From contig JALNYO010000049.1 in assembly GCA_023229765.1 (NCBI GenBank), forward strand, positions 1-22,259: a DNA stretch of 22,259 bases. Reading direction: 5' to 3'. The translations under genes were made by a program, and so were the position numbers. Positions within the stretch are counted from its first letter, which is position 1, and every line of letters begins with the position of its first letter. This stretch comes from Syntrophales bacterium. Its GTDB lineage: Bacteria; Desulfobacterota; Syntrophia; Syntrophales; UBA5619. The notes below the pieces were generated by a model. That model was not told the origin of the DNA. It was given only the letters and a program-made list of their open reading frames with translations, and searched no databases. Below are positions 6,958 through 14,509 of this stretch, in pieces.

Positions 6958-9050
6958 GACGTCACCTCTCTTAGAAGCTTCATAATTTTCTCCTCAGCTT
7001 GCTTCAAATCGGCATCAATGACATTGAGGTCACGAGGTGTAGTGAAACGATAGAAATGACGATTAAAGTTGATTTCATAACCCACCTTGTCCTTACTGCG
7101 GTCCATCCAGGCATCGGGTACATGGGGAACAACTTCACGGCAGAAATACTCATCAATATCATCCTTGAGGGGAATATTCTCGAAATCACGTAATTCACTG
7201 TCAGGTTCGAAACCCTCATTGCAGCCTCCCTGAAATACTGGTTCTGCGTTCGGGTCTCTCTGGGTGAACACATCTCTGAAGAGTTTGAGCTCAGGTGCCT
7301 TCCACTTGGATCGACATTCCTGCAGAACATCTTGGAGGCGCTGTCGAATTATATTCCAGTCAGGCAGCGGTTCACGACCAAGTGCTTTGTCGATTGCCTG
7401 CACATCGTCAAGTAGGTGTGGGCACGCGTCAAGGAATCGGGCCTTGTCATCAAGAGTCATCTGATAACGTAATCGCAGGGGGCGTTCGACGGTAACGCGT
7501 GTGTAGCCAAATTCGTTTATATCAAAAACCTTTGATATGTCATTAACATCAACATTTTGCTCTGCAGGCACCTCTGGTGCGGCTGTATTCGGTGGAATGA
7601 GTTTTAAATTAACACGCCTTCCCAGCTTATCCGTCCATTCCACGAGCCGCCATTCCTCCATAGTTCCATATGCCTTAACGATGTCGTGGATTTGGTCCGG
7701 CGTTCCATCTTCACCATTACCGATCATGCGTTTTTTGTCGCCCAGGTTTTTACGTAGCGGTACGTAGATGTTTCGCGCGTCAAACAGTTGGATCCTACCC
7801 TTACGGTGTTCCGCCTTACGGTTGGTTACGATCCAAATGTATGTGCCGATACCTGTGTTGTAGAACATTTGCTCAGGCAGGGCAATGATTGCCTCCAGCC
7901 AGTCATTTTCGATAATCCACTTGCGTATATTGCTTTCACCGGAACCTGCGCCACCAGTAAAGAGGGGGGAACCGCTGAACACTATGGCAAGTCGAGATCC
8001 TTGCTTGAGCTGCTCAGGATGCACCGGTTCGAATTTGCTAACCATATGCTGAAGGAAAAGCAGAGAGCCGTCATTGACTCGCGGTAATCCAGCGCCGAAA
8101 CGCCCCCCATATCCTAATTTTTCATGTTCCCTCTGGATTTCTTTTTGCTGCTTCTTCCAATCCACACCAAATGGCGGGTTGGTGAGGAAATAATCAAATT
8201 TCTCATCGGAGAATTGATCCTCGGTAAACGAGTCACCAAATCGGATGTTGTCCCCGCCTCCGTTGTGATCCACCTGCTTAATGAGCATGTCGGAAGCAGC
8301 CGTGGCATATGCACGTTTATTGTAATCCTGACCATAGACATACAGTCTCGCCTCATGATGATAGGCGCGGAGGTAGTTTTGGGCCTCTGCTAACATACCT
8401 CCAGTACCACAAGCGGGGTCGAGTAGTTTGCGTACTGTACCAGGAGTGGCGAGAAGCTGATCATCATGGATAAACAGTATGCTGACCATCAGCCGGATGA
8501 CTTCGCGCGGGGTGAAGTGGTCCCCGGCAGTTTCATTGGCCAATTCGTTGAATCTGCGGATAAGGTTCTCGAAAATGAGGCCCATTTCCTCATTGGGCAC
8601 CTTGTCCGGATGGAGGTCCACTTCGCAGAACTTAGAGATGACAAGATAGAGGATATTTGCTTCGCGCATTTTTTCAATTTCGGTTGTAAACTCGAAGTAT
8701 TCGAAAATGCGTCGGACATTTGCGGAGAAACCATTGATAAAACTGACCAGGTGATTATCGATGTTGTCCGGATCACCCTTCAGCTTCTCAAAGGTGAGGG
8801 GAGAGTGATTATGGAATTTCTGGCCGGCGGCCTTGTTTAGAACGCTGTCAAGCGCATCATCCTTCTGTTTGTCCTTTACCTGTTCGTACTTACGAAGCAC
8901 TGAATCCTTTGACAGCGACAGGACGCAGTCGAATCGGCGGAGAATCGTCAGGGGCAGCATGACACGCTCATACTGAGGAGGGCGGTAAGGCCCGCGGAGC
9001 AGGTCGGCTATTTGCCAGATCAAATTCGAATGTTCTTGGTGGTTGGACAT
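6954..9050 (-). CDS. hsdM: Type I restriction-modification N6-adenine methyltransferase subunit M
   Basis: The 698-residue protein carries the class I adenine methylase signatures. HFTPREVIRLM is at 178-188, the SAM-binding motif DPACGTGG at 211-218 and the catalytic motif NPPF at 291-294 with GVDW after it. The N-terminal helical domain (about 1-170) is the usual HsdM_N. The C-terminal part beyond about 500 makes the protein longer than the commonest 500-550 residue HsdM and probably contributes to HsdS contact. It methylates the operon's own target sites and forms the core of the restriction complex. ATG is at 9050-9048, 63 bp after the small zinc-binding gene. The leader contains only a weak AGCGAG-type ribosome site. 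The stop overlaps hsdS. Confidence 0.97.
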   Translation of the reverse strand: MSNHQEHSNLIWQIADLLRGPYRPPQYERVMLPLTILRRFDCVLSLSKDSVLRKYEQVKDKQKDDALDSVLNKAAGQKFHNHSPLTFEKLKGDPDNIDNHLVSFINGFSANVRRIFEYFEFTTEIEKMREANILYLVISKFCEVDLHPDKVPNEEMGLIFENLIRRFNELANETAGDHFTPREVIRLMVSILFIHDDQLLATPGTVRKLLDPACGTGGMLAEAQNYLRAYHHEARLYVYGQDYNKRAYATAASDMLIKQVDHNGGGDNIRFGDSFTEDQFSDEKFDYFLTNPPFGVDWKKQQKEIQREHEKLGYGGRFGAGLPRVNDGSLLFLQHMVSKFEPVHPEQLKQGSRLAIVFSGSPLFTGGAGSGESNIRKWIIENDWLEAIIALPEQMFYNTGIGTYIWIVTNRKAEHRKGRIQLFDARNIYVPLRKNLGDKKRMIGNGEDGTPDQIHDIVKAYGTMEEWRLVEWTDKLGRRVNLKLIPPNTAAPEVPAEQNVDVNDISKVFDINEFGYTRVTVERPLRLRYQMTLDDKARFLDACPHLLDDVQAIDKALGREPLPDWNIIRQRLQDVLQECRSKWKAPELKLFRDVFTQRDPNAEPVFQGGCNEGFEPDSELRDFENIPLKDDIDEYFCREVVPHVPDAWMDRSKDKVGYEINFNRHFYRFTTPRDLNVIDADLKQAEEKIMKLLREVTS

Positions 9051-9113
9051 GGGTTGCTCGCTTTCAATCAGCTAAATGGCAATCTCGGTTGGTTATATCC
9101 ACTTAAGATTCTG

Positions 9114-9308
9114 TTATTTTTTGTGATCTTCACAAAGCGATTCCCAGAAATCAGCATACTTCATAACATCTTCGTGTTTAGCTCTCCAATGCGCATCAAT
9201 ACCGTCCCATCCGCTTCCACGGAAGATATGATCACACAATGGGCATACACGAGGTCTATTCTTGGGGAATTCACGTTTACAGCAAAGGCATTTTTGTTCA
9301 GAATTCAT
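9114..9308 (-). CDS. Small Cys/His-rich (probable zinc-binding) protein leading the restriction operon
   Basis: This is a 64-residue protein if ATG 9308 is used; ATG 9314 would add two residues, and an upstream TTG is unlikely. It has two Cys pairs, C7/C10 and C22/C25 (VCPLC), then H40 and H45 in DAHWRAKHED, an arrangement fitting a zinc ribbon or C2H2-like finger. The rest is charged and helical. It is the first gene in the operon, 63 bp before hsdM, preceded by a good -10 box. Its family was not recognised. By position it could be a transcriptional regulator of the operon or an accessory protein of the methylase, but no direct evidence distinguishes these. Confidence 0.6.
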   Translation of the reverse strand: MNSEQKCLCCKREFPKNRPRVCPLCDHIFRGSGWDGIDAHWRAKHEDVMKYADFWESLCEDHKK

Positions 9309-9362
9309 ACTCATCTCGCGCAATGAACAAAGAGCCAATGAGGCAGGTCACAATCCGCTGGA

Positions 9363-9368
9363 ATTATA
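9363..9368 (-). promoter_or_regulatory. Candidate -10 box of the defence operon
   Basis: A perfect TATAAT is read on the minus strand, about 55 bp before the start of the small zinc-binding gene. No convincing -35 hexamer lies 16-18 bp upstream; the spacer region is a run of A. It is the best promoter candidate for the whole minus-strand operon, but it may be weak or need an activator. Confidence 0.4.
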
Positions 9369-9568
9369 TTATGTAGTTCTCTATTTTTTTGTCCCTTCTA
9401 CTATCACGATATTCATTCCAAATCTACTATTTCCATAAATATTCATTCTGTAGTTTTTGGAAAGACGTTCAGGGTGCTTGAATGCAGAATAAACGGTCAA
9501 ATCCTGGTCAGATTATCCACTGAGAGCTTACGGCAGCGTTAACGAAGTGTTAATTTGCATCAGGCCGG

Positions 9569-9597
9569 TTGTTTCTATTATGAAAATAGTGTATATA
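9569..9597 (+). promoter_or_regulatory. Candidate sigma70-type promoter of pap
   Basis: TTGTTT (9569-9574) and TATATA (9592-9597) are separated by 17 bp. Transcription would begin near 9604, giving a leader of about 30 bases with GGAGG at 9622-9626 before the ATG at 9634. No Pho-box-like repeat was recognised. Confidence 0.45.
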
Positions 9598-9633
9598 ACA
9601 TTCGTACCTTATGCAAAACTTGGAGGAACTGAT

Positions 9634-11112
9634 ATGTTTGAATCAGCGGAGCTTGGACACAAGATTGACAGACAGACTTTCGATCGCGACGTTCCCGGGT
9701 TGCGCGAGGATTTGTTGAATGCCCAGTATGATCTTCTCCGGAGCGGAAAGTTTTCCGTGCTCATTGTTGTCGGCGGGGTCGATGGGGCAGGCAAGAGCGA
9801 GACGGTCAGCGTCTTGAATGAATGGATGGATCCTCGGCATATACATACTCATGCGTTTTCTGAGCCTTACGATGAGGAGTCTGAGCGGCCCTACATGTGG
9901 CGTTTTTGGCGGGCGCTCCCGCCGAAGGGCAGTACAGGTATTTTTTACGGCGCCTGGCATTCCGCACCGATAATCGGAAGGGTGCTGGGTAATTTGAAAT
10001 CCGCCCAACTCGATCAGGCGACCGAAGAGATCATCCGGTTTGAGCGGATGCTCAGTGATGAAGGAACGCTGATTCTGAAATTCTGGTTTCATCTTTCCAA
10101 AGAACAGCAGAAAAAACGTCTCAAGGAGCTCCAGAAGGATCCCCGCACGCGCTGGCGGGTCACTGACAGTGACTGGGAACGCTTCAAAAGTTATGACAAA
10201 TTCCGGAAAATATCAGAACATTTTCTGAGAAAGACGAGCACCGCGGAGGCGCCCTGGATCGTTGTGGAAGGGCTTGACCATAATTACCGCACTCTGACAG
10301 TGGGCAGGCTGCTACAGCAGGCGATACGCGAAAGACTTGACGATGAACCCGTCAAACGTTTGCCTGATAGAATACCACCGATACCTCCCCAGATAGATGG
10401 CAAGGACGTCCTCACCGCTTTGCCCACCGCAAGGGCAATAAGTAAGGGAAAATATGAAAAAGAGCTGGAGAGCTGGCAGGGACGTCTTAGTACCCTTACG
10501 CGTCATCCAAGATTCAAAAAGTTTTCTGTCGTTCTGGTTTTTGAGGGTCAGGACGCGGCTGGGAAGGGCGGCGCTATCCGGCGGGTAATGGGGGCGCTCG
10601 ACGCCCGCATCTATCAGGGAATTCCCGTTGCCGCTCCCACCGAAGAGGAAAGGGCCCAGCCCTATCTCTGGCGTTTCTGGAGGCATATTCCTCGTCGCGG
10701 ACACTTTGCGATATTCGATCGCTCCTGGTATGGCCGGGTGCTGGTTGAACGGGTTGAAGGGTTCTGCTCTGAAAGCGACTGGGCGCGCGCCTACTCGGAG
10801 ATAAACGATTTCGAACTTCAGCTCGTCCGCAACAAGACAATTCTCGTCAAGTTCTGGTTGCAGATAAACAAGGAGGAGCAATTGAAAAGATTCAAGGAGC
10901 GGGAAAAGACTTCGTTCAAGCGCTTCAAGATTACCGAGGAAGACTGGCGAAACAGGGAAAAATGGGATCTGTACCATACGGCGGTATGCGACATGGTTGA
11001 CAGAACATCTACGGAGATCGCCCCGTGGCGGATAGTGGCTGCTGACAACAAGTATGCCGCGCGCATCGATATTTTGAAGACGGTTGTCAAAAATATTGAG
11101 GCGGTTTTATGA
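9634..11112 (+). CDS. pap: Polyphosphate:AMP phosphotransferase (class II PPK2, two fused domains)
   Basis: Translation from ATG 9634, 7 bp after GGAGG, gives 492 residues, the usual PAP length. Two PPK2 domains are fused. Domain 1 (about 1-235) has the Walker A-like GGVDGAGKSE at 47-56, and domain 2 (about 265-492) has FEGQDAAGKGGA at 303-314. Domain 2 keeps the lid/Walker B block FDRSWYGRVLVER at about 361-373, while the same place in domain 1 reads IFYGAWHS. Domain 1 is therefore probably degenerate and domain 2 catalytic, as is known for this class. The cytoplasmic enzyme transfers phosphate from polyphosphate to AMP, making ADP. It faces the ppk1 operon, which makes its substrate. An IS lies 12 bp after its stop. 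Confidence 0.93.
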   Translation: MFESAELGHKIDRQTFDRDVPGLREDLLNAQYDLLRSGKFSVLIVVGGVDGAGKSETVSVLNEWMDPRHIHTHAFSEPYDEESERPYMWRFWRALPPKGSTGIFYGAWHSAPIIGRVLGNLKSAQLDQATEEIIRFERMLSDEGTLILKFWFHLSKEQQKKRLKELQKDPRTRWRVTDSDWERFKSYDKFRKISEHFLRKTSTAEAPWIVVEGLDHNYRTLTVGRLLQQAIRERLDDEPVKRLPDRIPPIPPQIDGKDVLTALPTARAISKGKYEKELESWQGRLSTLTRHPRFKKFSVVLVFEGQDAAGKGGAIRRVMGALDARIYQGIPVAAPTEEERAQPYLWRFWRHIPRRGHFAIFDRSWYGRVLVERVEGFCSESDWARAYSEINDFELQLVRNKTILVKFWLQINKEEQLKRFKEREKTSFKRFKITEEDWRNREKWDLYHTAVCDMVDRTSTEIAPWRIVAADNKYAARIDILKTVVKNIEAVL

Positions 11113-11124
11113 GTCTTTTGTTTA

Positions 11125-11148
11125 ATTCCAATTTGCATTCAAGATGAC
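11125..11148 (+). repeat. Left terminal inverted repeat of the IS
   Basis: It begins ATTCCA and ends TTCAAGATGAC. Against the reverse complement of 12215-12238 it differs at only four positions. The same stretch includes the -35 hexamer of the transposase promoter. Confidence 0.75.
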
Positions 11149-11161
11149 ACTATGGTATTAT
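11133..11161 (+). promoter_or_regulatory. Transposase promoter overlapping the left inverted repeat
   Basis: TTGCAT (11133-11138) and TATTAT (11156-11161) are separated by 17 bp; the -10 matches the consensus at five of six positions. Initiation is predicted near 11167-11169, at the end of the left arm of the start-codon hairpin, so this transcript would lack most of that arm. Confidence 0.5.
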
Positions 11162-11189
11162 CTTGCCATGGAGGTGCACTATGGCAAGA
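11161..11189 (+). promoter_or_regulatory. Hairpin enclosing the transposase ribosome binding site and start codon
   Basis: TCTTGCCAT (11161-11169) is the exact reverse complement of ATGGCAAGA (11181-11189). The 11-base loop holds the GGAGG ribosome site and the right arm begins with the ATG start codon. In RNA entering from pap the start codon would be paired; RNA from the element's own promoter would lack most of the left arm. This matches the known read-through protection of IS10 and IS50. Confidence 0.6.
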
Positions 11190-11690
11190 CAGATTCAAAT
11201 CAGCGTTGACGAGGTGGCGAGAGCTAAACAATTGCGTGATCAAGCAGCAACAATATCCGAGTATCGACAGGCGCTTTCCATACTGCTCGTGGCAGAGCAA
11301 GGCCTTGATGCAGATCGGGTTGCAGAAATACTTGGTACAAGTCGCCGCACTGTTTTTCGTGATCGCAGCAATATTCGCAATCAAGACGACACTCCGAAGA
11401 ACTTATGGGGAGGGCGTCGTCATTGTTCTATGACAATCGAAGAAGAACAAGAGTTTCTTTCTCAATGGATTGATAAGGCAACAGTCGGAGGAGTTTTAAC
11501 AGTTCCACCCATTCATGAGGCACTGGTTAACCGTTTGGGTAGAAACATTCCCATATCGACAACCTATAGGTTATTGGCACGCCATAATTGGAGGAAAGTG
11601 CAACCAGATACAAAGCATCCCAAAAGTAACCCAGACTTGCAGGACGAATTTAAAAAAAATTCTCCGAAACGGTGGAAACCGCCTGTGTAA
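11181..11690 (+). CDS. IS630-family transposase, N-terminal frame (orfA)
   Basis: ATG 11181 is chosen over ATG 11163 because GGAGG (11170-11174) stands 6 bp before it. The 169-residue frame holds the helix-turn-helix DNA-binding half: an N-terminal helical part, then ADRVAEILGTSRRTVFRDR, then a winged region with PPIHEALVNRLG. It should bind the inverted repeats. By itself it lacks the DDE catalytic residues. It ends shortly after a run of eight A (11652-11659), where a -1 shift leads into the second frame. Confidence 0.8.
   Translation: MARQIQISVDEVARAKQLRDQAATISEYRQALSILLVAEQGLDADRVAEILGTSRRTVFRDRSNIRNQDDTPKNLWGGRRHCSMTIEEEQEFLSQWIDKATVGGVLTVPPIHEALVNRLGRNIPISTTYRLLARHNWRKVQPDTKHPKSNPDLQDEFKKNSPKRWKPPV
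11652..11659 (+). promoter_or_regulatory. A8 slippery site for -1 frameshifting
   Basis: Eight A residues lie where the two transposase frames meet. Reading AAA AAA in the first frame and slipping back one base continues as AAA TTC TCC into the second frame without a stop. Slippage on A runs is known in several IS families. A sequencing or decay indel is the alternative. Confidence 0.6.
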
Positions 11691-12232
11691 AAAATGAAGA
11701 TAATCTTCCCCTGCGGCTAATGTTCCAGGATGAAGCCCGCTTCGGAAGGATGAGCGATCCCCGCTCCTGTTGGGCTCCTTCACCCCATAGACCGGTAGTA
11801 AACTTGGCGTTAGTCCGTGAATTTCGTTATGAATATGCGGCGGTTAGCCCTTGGGATGGCGATATTGATTTCATGACCACGGAGAAGATGAATACAGAGA
11901 ACATGTCCCTTTTTTTGGACCAAGTCAGCATGGCGCACAGCGAGGAGTTCATAGTTATGGTGGTAGATGGTGCTTCTTCGCATAAAAGTAAAGACCTGCA
12001 AATTCCCGGAAACATGTCGCTTATTAGACTGCCGCCATATTCACCAGAGCTGAATCCGGCAGAACAAATTTGGAGAATGCTTCGGCATGAGTACTTTGCC
12101 AACCGCGTCTTTGATGAACTTGATGCAGCCATAAAGCAAGCCGAATTGGGATTGAAAAATATGGCAGCAAATAAATCGGCAACCAAAAGTTTGACCAACT
12201 GGCCTTGGATTAGTGCCATCTTGAAAGCATAA
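11657..12232 (+). CDS. IS630-family transposase, DDE catalytic frame (orfB)
   Basis: This is the -1 frame reached from orfA at the A8 run. It carries the DDE triad in its family contexts: D in FQDEARFG, D in VVDGASSHKS and E in LNPAEQIWRM. The fused product of about 350 residues is the normal IS630 transposase length. No ribosome site precedes the first internal ATG (11672), so expression is expected only as a fusion. The stop (12230-12232) lies inside the right inverted repeat. All catalytic residues are present, so the element could be active. Confidence 0.8.
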   Translation, partial: KFSETVETACVKNEDNLPLRLMFQDEARFGRMSDPRSCWAPSPHRPVVNLALVREFRYEYAAVSPWDGDIDFMTTEKMNTENMSLFLDQVSMAHSEEFIVMVVDGASSHKSKDLQIPGNMSLIRLPPYSPELNPAEQIWRMLRHEYFANRVFDELDAAIKQAELGLKNMAANKSATKSLTNWPWISAILKA

Positions 12233-12238
12233 TGGAAT
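12215..12238 (-). repeat. Right terminal inverted repeat of the IS
   Basis: Read on the minus strand it begins ATTCCA and ends TTCAAGATGGC, matching the left repeat at 20 of 24 positions. It overlaps the last codons of the transposase. Confidence 0.75.
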
Positions 12239-12246
12239 AAGTCCCC

Positions 12247-13854
12247 TTACGCTTCCGGAGGTTTTTCTGTTCCCAGTGCTTGGGTGAGTTTCAGAACGGT
12301 CTCCGGGCGGTCGAATTGGTCCCAGATTTCCTTAAACTCGGATTGTCTGGCACGGGCGATCTCCTGTTGGAGCTGATGTATCTCTCCGAGGATAAATATC
12401 AGCCGCGGCTCCATCACGCTTCCCCTCCATTTTTTCAGGAGACCCGAGATCAGTTCCTTAGTAAAAACAGTATCCTGAAGTTCTCCCAGACAATCCTGTA
12501 TTTTTACCGCATCCGTGATAAAAGAAGAAAGGGCGCCGTCAAAAGCTGGGTTGAAGAATTCGGATGCGTAACGCAGTTTCTTGAATTGAATCCGTAACTT
12601 ATGAAAATTGCGGAGTTTTGGGTTTAGCAATAGAAGCTTGCCCAGAGCAATAGCCTTGTCGAAATGTTCGAAAATCACCGAGGAGGCAATTGGGGCCGCC
12701 TTCGAGAGGGCATTCGGGGCGAGTGGGCGGATTGCTGGTTTCCTTGTTGTGAAGGTCGAAAGCCTGAGAAAAAAGATGCGGCAGCGGGTCGAAGCGAGTT
12801 CCTCCTTGAGGGTGGCAAGCCGCGCGGCGCGTTCTCCCTGAATCTGCCGCAGCAGAAGCTCCGTGGTCCGCTGGGAGGCGAGCGCAATATCGTTTCTGAA
12901 TTTTACCACGTTCAGCGAAAAGACGTCGAGATCCCGAACGGCGCCAAAAAGCGAGCCGAGCCAAAGCAGTTCCCCGGCAAAATAGTCCGCGCTTCTTTTG
13001 GGAACGGCGTCCGTAAAGAGTCGCAGCAGTGATCGCATCCGGCGTGTTGCCACCCGCGCCTGATGAACAAACTCGGTGTCAACATCCGCGACAGTTCCGG
13101 GGATGTTTTCCTGAAGCCGACGCAACTGGAAGGAAAGTATCTTTTTTACTGCAATGTCGAGGCGGTCGTCGGCGCTTACAATCAGTTCCGGCGGAGGATT
13201 CTTGGCCGGGAAACTGATGCCGAGACGTTCGATTGCCGTCTCTAACATTGACTGCGGGCAGGGGAGAAGGACGAATTTTTCAGTGATATTTTTCGTCATT
13301 GCCTCCAGTGTCGCCGATGTCCCCTTTGTAAAGTCGAGTGCAATTTCACAGAGGCGACAGGAAGCTGGTTTCTGGAACGCCTCAGCCTGAAACGCGGAGG
13401 ACACGAAGGCAATTTCCACCACTGTGCCGTCAGGATGGACAACTTTGAAGGTACGCCGTCTGGCGCGGACGGCGATGTGTCCCAGAAGACGGCGGGGGTA
13501 GATAATTTCCGCGATCTTTCCGTTTATGTCCGTTTCCTTTATATCCCATGCCTCCCCGATCTTTTCCCCCGCGGCGCACTCAATCTCCAAATGTCCCGCC
13601 GGGTCACCCTTTATTGGTCCAGGGATTTTCAGTGTGTAATGGGCCTTTCCTGCCGTGCGACTAAAACGCAACGACAAACCGCGCCTGAAGAGACGCCAGT
13701 CGAACGTATCGAGATAAATATCCTCCTGGTTGATTGTTCGCTGTGTTTGGACTTCGCAACCCAGCGCGCGCAGCGAAGCGAGAATGGCCTGCTCCATTCC
13801 GGAATTTGGCAGGAGGAACCTGTATTCGTCTTTCTTCAGCGTTTTGGCTTTCAT
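12247..13854 (-). CDS. CYTH-CHAD domain protein (polyphosphate-associated)
   Basis: The 535 residues form an N-terminal CYTH domain (about 6-215) and a C-terminal CHAD domain (about 228-510). The CHAD signature EFVHQARVATRRMRSLLRLF lies at 261-280, rich in the basic residues that bind polyphosphate. The CYTH N-terminus, which normally begins with ExExK, reads KKDEYRFLLP here, so triphosphatase activity is uncertain. CHAD proteins are known to bind polyphosphate and can localise to its granules. The gene is the last of the kdsD-ppk1-HD operon, 37 bp after the HD gene, which supports a granule role. The start has only a weak purine-rich leader (GAAAAAAG). The stop is 8 bp from the IS right end, which did not damage the gene. 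Confidence 0.9.
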   Translation of the reverse strand: MKAKTLKKDEYRFLLPNSGMEQAILASLRALGCEVQTQRTINQEDIYLDTFDWRLFRRGLSLRFSRTAGKAHYTLKIPGPIKGDPAGHLEIECAAGEKIGEAWDIKETDINGKIAEIIYPRRLLGHIAVRARRRTFKVVHPDGTVVEIAFVSSAFQAEAFQKPASCRLCEIALDFTKGTSATLEAMTKNITEKFVLLPCPQSMLETAIERLGISFPAKNPPPELIVSADDRLDIAVKKILSFQLRRLQENIPGTVADVDTEFVHQARVATRRMRSLLRLFTDAVPKRSADYFAGELLWLGSLFGAVRDLDVFSLNVVKFRNDIALASQRTTELLLRQIQGERAARLATLKEELASTRCRIFFLRLSTFTTRKPAIRPLAPNALSKAAPIASSVIFEHFDKAIALGKLLLLNPKLRNFHKLRIQFKKLRYASEFFNPAFDGALSSFITDAVKIQDCLGELQDTVFTKELISGLLKKWRGSVMEPRLIFILGEIHQLQQEIARARQSEFKEIWDQFDRPETVLKLTQALGTEKPPEA

Positions 13855-13891
13855 CTTTTTTCCCGGGTCCCGTGTATATCAAAGAGGAATG

Positions 13892-14509
13892 CTATAAGCA
13901 TTGAAGAAACGCCAGCTCCCGTTCGGCCATCCGGGAAAACAGCGCCCCCTTCCTTTTTGCCCTCCTGATTTCCCCGGAACAGTCGCTTCCGGCGGCAAGG
14001 AGGATCGTCAGTCTTGTTTTTACGATATTGCAGCCGACAACATGCACCTTTCCATTATGATTGCAGTCAAGTCCGTCGGCGACCCGCAGTATTGCCGCAC
14101 CCCACAAAACAATAAATCTGCTCGAACTCTTCAACGAGGCGAATTGTCTGTGCTTTGCCGCGTCCGGTTCCGCCTTGTTATGGTAGCGGGCGATCAGGGC
14201 GCAGATTTTTTGCTCTTTTTTGTTAATTCCGGGAAGTTTGGCCTCAAGAATCATGTCGCGGCTGTGTTTGTGATGAGCGCCGTTTGTTGTGCGTAACCAG
14301 CCGATATCGTGAAGCATTGACGAGACCTCTAAAAGAAGACGGTCGCGGATGGTCAGTTTGTGGATGCCGGCAAGCGCGTCGAAGAGAAAGAGCGTCAGTT
14401 TAGTGGTATTCTTTGCATGCGCCAAGTCGGCATTTGCTTCGATAATGATTTTCTTGATTGCGGCGGCAACAGTGGCTGCTTTATACTCTTTTTCCCCACC
14501 AGTGTTCAT
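13892..14509 (-). CDS. Stand-alone HD-domain protein resembling the C-terminal half of Ppx/GppA
   Basis: The 205-residue protein has the HD metal-site order. H67-D68 lie in MLHDIGW, HHKHS is at 79-83, H110 is in ARYHN and D145 is in RVADGLD. The spacing and the HHKHS block resemble the HD domain that follows the ASKHA phosphatase domain in exopolyphosphatase/GppA proteins, but that first domain is absent. The ATG overlaps the ppk1 stop as ATGA, so translation is coupled to the polyphosphate kinase. It may be a phosphohydrolase acting on a nucleotide (pppGpp or similar) or on polyphosphate. This is inference from fold and neighbours; no substrate can be read from the sequence. Confidence 0.8.
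   Translation of the reverse strand: MNTGGEKEYKAATVAAAIKKIIIEANADLAHAKNTTKLTLFLFDALAGIHKLTIRDRLLLEVSSMLHDIGWLRTTNGAHHKHSRDMILEAKLPGINKKEQKICALIARYHNKAEPDAAKHRQFASLKSSSRFIVLWGAAILRVADGLDCNHNGKVHVVGCNIVKTRLTILLAAGSDCSGEIRRAKRKGALFSRMAERELAFLQCL

Larger units (their letters stand above)
9309..9633. other. Divergent intergenic region between the defence operon and pap
   Basis: No gene is seen in these 325 bases. The region is AT-rich and holds the two divergent promoter candidates described separately. The plus strand also has an upstream in-frame extension of pap (from 9547), which is rejected because it lacks a ribosome binding site. No clear operator, terminator or RNA gene was found. Confidence 0.6.
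11125..12238 (+). mobile_element. IS630-family insertion sequence, about 1.1 kb, apparently complete
   Basis: The element is bounded by 24-bp imperfect inverted repeats (11125-11148 and 12215-12238, 20 of 24 positions matching) and carries one frameshifted transposase gene in the plus direction. The left end is preceded by TA (11123-11124). The right flank reads AA, so a clean TA duplication is not obvious and the exact ends may be off by one base. It sits in the short gap between the convergent pap and CYTH-CHAD genes and breaks neither. Confidence 0.8.

Noticed and set aside
9547..9633. N-terminal extension of pap from 9547
   Set aside because: It lacks a ribosome site and overlaps the predicted promoter, while 9634 has GGAGG at the right distance.
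1..12238. Composite transposon formed by two IS630-type elements around the defence operon
   Set aside because: The two transposases belong to visibly different subgroups with unrelated C-termini, so they are not matching ends of one unit.
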